Of a DNA stretch of 42,499 nt, positions 41,924 through 42,499 are shown in pieces. The translations under genes were made by a program, and so were the position numbers. Position 1 is the stretch's first letter; every line of letters begins with the position of its first letter. The DNA is from a virus, in IMG/VR virus record IMGVR_UViG_3300017788_003308, positions 1 to 42,499 of that record. One strand, written 5' to 3'. A model generated the notes under the pieces. It had not been told where the DNA came from. It saw only the letters and a list, made by a program, of their open reading frames with translations, and searched no databases.

Positions 41924-42499
41924 AATAAAACTACATGGTAAACTTGGTGAAGATTTAGGAGAAAATTGGGAGTTAGCTGTTGATAGCGTCGCAGAAGCGA
42001 TGAGAGCAATAGAAGCCAATACAAAAAAATTTAAAAAATGGATTATAGATAGCAGAAAAGATAATTGCGTATATGTTACTTTAATAAATAATGAGATCGT
42101 TAGATACGAGAAAACTGATGAATTTTATATAACGAAATCAGATGTATTTGTATCTTTTAAAAATAAATTAAAGTCTATAGATATAATTCCTATTCCGGAA
42201 GGAGCTCAATATTATAGAGATTTTAGCAGATCTATAGGTAGCAGCGTCGGGGGAGGAAGTCGGTATACCACGCCAGTAAATACGAATAATAATTATAGTA
42301 CTTCTACTTACCAACAACAAGTGAACGCTGCAAATAAAGCAAGAGCTGATCAAGAAAGAGCAGCTGCCGCCGCAGCAAAGAGAGCTGCTGACGCAGCAGC
42401 AAAAAATAAAGGCAGCGGCGGAAGCAGCGGCGGAAGCAGCGGCGGAAGCAGCGGCGGAAGCAGCGGCGGAAGCAGCGGCGGAAGCAGCGGCGGAAGCAG
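41916..42499 (+). CDS. lambda gpI-like tail assembly protein with Ala/Lys and Gly/Ser extension (runs off window)
   Basis: The ATG overlaps the end of the preceding gene and the frame is open to the window's end (194 complete codons). VKIKLHGKLGEDLGENWELAVDSVAEAMRAIEA, then IIDSRKD and later VFVSF match the ubiquitin-like gpI (PF06805-type) domain. After about residue 95 comes SxGSSVGGGS, a Gln/Asn/Thr-rich stretch, an Ala-rich helix (AAAAAAKRAADAAAK) and a Gly-Gly-Ser-Ser repeat starting at residue 166. The gene order M-L-K-I is lambda's, and a gpJ homologue should follow outside the window. Confidence 0.82.
   Translation, partial: MVKIKLHGKLGEDLGENWELAVDSVAEAMRAIEANTKKFKKWIIDSRKDNCVYVTLINNEIVRYEKTDEFYITKSDVFVSFKNKLKSIDIIPIPEGAQYYRDFSRSIGSSVGGGSRYTTPVNTNNNYSTSTYQQQVNAANKARADQERAAAAAAKRAADAAAKNKGSGGSSGGSSGGSSGGSSGGSSGGSSGGS
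42417..42499 (+). repeat. 12-bp GC-rich tandem repeat encoding Gly-Gly-Ser-Ser
   Basis: GGCGGAAGCAGC is repeated in frame six times without a mismatch from 42417 to 42488, and an 11-base partial copy ends at the window edge, so the array continues. It lies in the gpI-like gene. Its perfect identity and high G+C contrast with the AT-rich surroundings, which suggests recent slippage expansion. It encodes a flexible linker. Confidence 0.95.

Noticed and set aside
1-42499. tRNA genes, CRISPR arrays, insertion sequences and integrase/attachment sites
   Set aside because: Gaps between genes are all under 170 bases and no tRNA-like GTTCRA arm with a matching acceptor stem, spaced repeat array, transposase or integrase gene was seen. 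A tRNAscan and repeat search would settle this.

Overview
The window is a stretch of an AT-rich tailed-phage genome. It encodes a lambda-type siphovirus tail tip (homologues of gpM, gpL, gpK and gpI in that order at the right end), a largely self-sufficient replication and recombination module, and a long block of sugar and glycan genes. Hsp20, ThyX and several 2-oxoglutarate oxygenase genes recall aquatic phages, and large LPS-type gene clusters are known from some cyanophages. The host cannot be named. Near-consensus TTGACA / TATAAT promoters suggest a host with an ordinary RpoD sigma factor rather than a Bacteroidetes-type one.

Layout. 1-908: the end of an unknown protein and an FkbM methyltransferase, with visibly higher G+C than the rest. 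1005-2255: small membrane-associated ORFs. 2274-4675: three oxygenase-type genes, two of them a tandem duplication. 4675-21930: the glycan block, with glycosyltransferases of several folds, methyltransferases, a sulfotransferase, GDP-mannose 4,6-dehydratase and a DegT-fold enzyme whose catalytic Lys is His. Embedded in it are hsp20 (minus strand) and a group of phage accessory genes (6712-9234). 21983-22699: another 2OG oxygenase. 22756-33618: a RecA/UvsX-like recombinase, PD-(D/E)XK nuclease, DnaB helicase, ThyX, primase, Cas4/RecB-like nuclease, a DNA polymerase III alpha subunit split into PHP and polymerase genes around a DnaQ-type exonuclease, and a possible ssDNA-binding protein. 33618-36714: a composite glycosyltransferase and the second half of a GT9 domain. 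36754-38350: two conserved phage-type proteins. 38347-39159: a minus-strand virion-like protein. 39207-42499: tail-tip genes, ending inside a Gly/Ser-repeat extension of the gpI homologue.

How it works together. Five genes at the heads of replication-module operons have sigma70-type promoters with exactly 17-bp spacers, and the -10 box ends only 6-10 nt before the ATG, so their mRNAs should be leaderless. Genes inside these operons have Shine-Dalgarno sequences instead. Several glycan-block genes have a different signal, TATATAAT without a good -35, 5-10 nt before the start. Gmd plus the ColD-like enzyme could make a GDP-linked 3,6-dideoxy sugar, which the many transferases might place on the virion or the host surface.

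No tRNA gene, CRISPR array or transposase was seen, and no gene-free stretch exceeds 300 bases.
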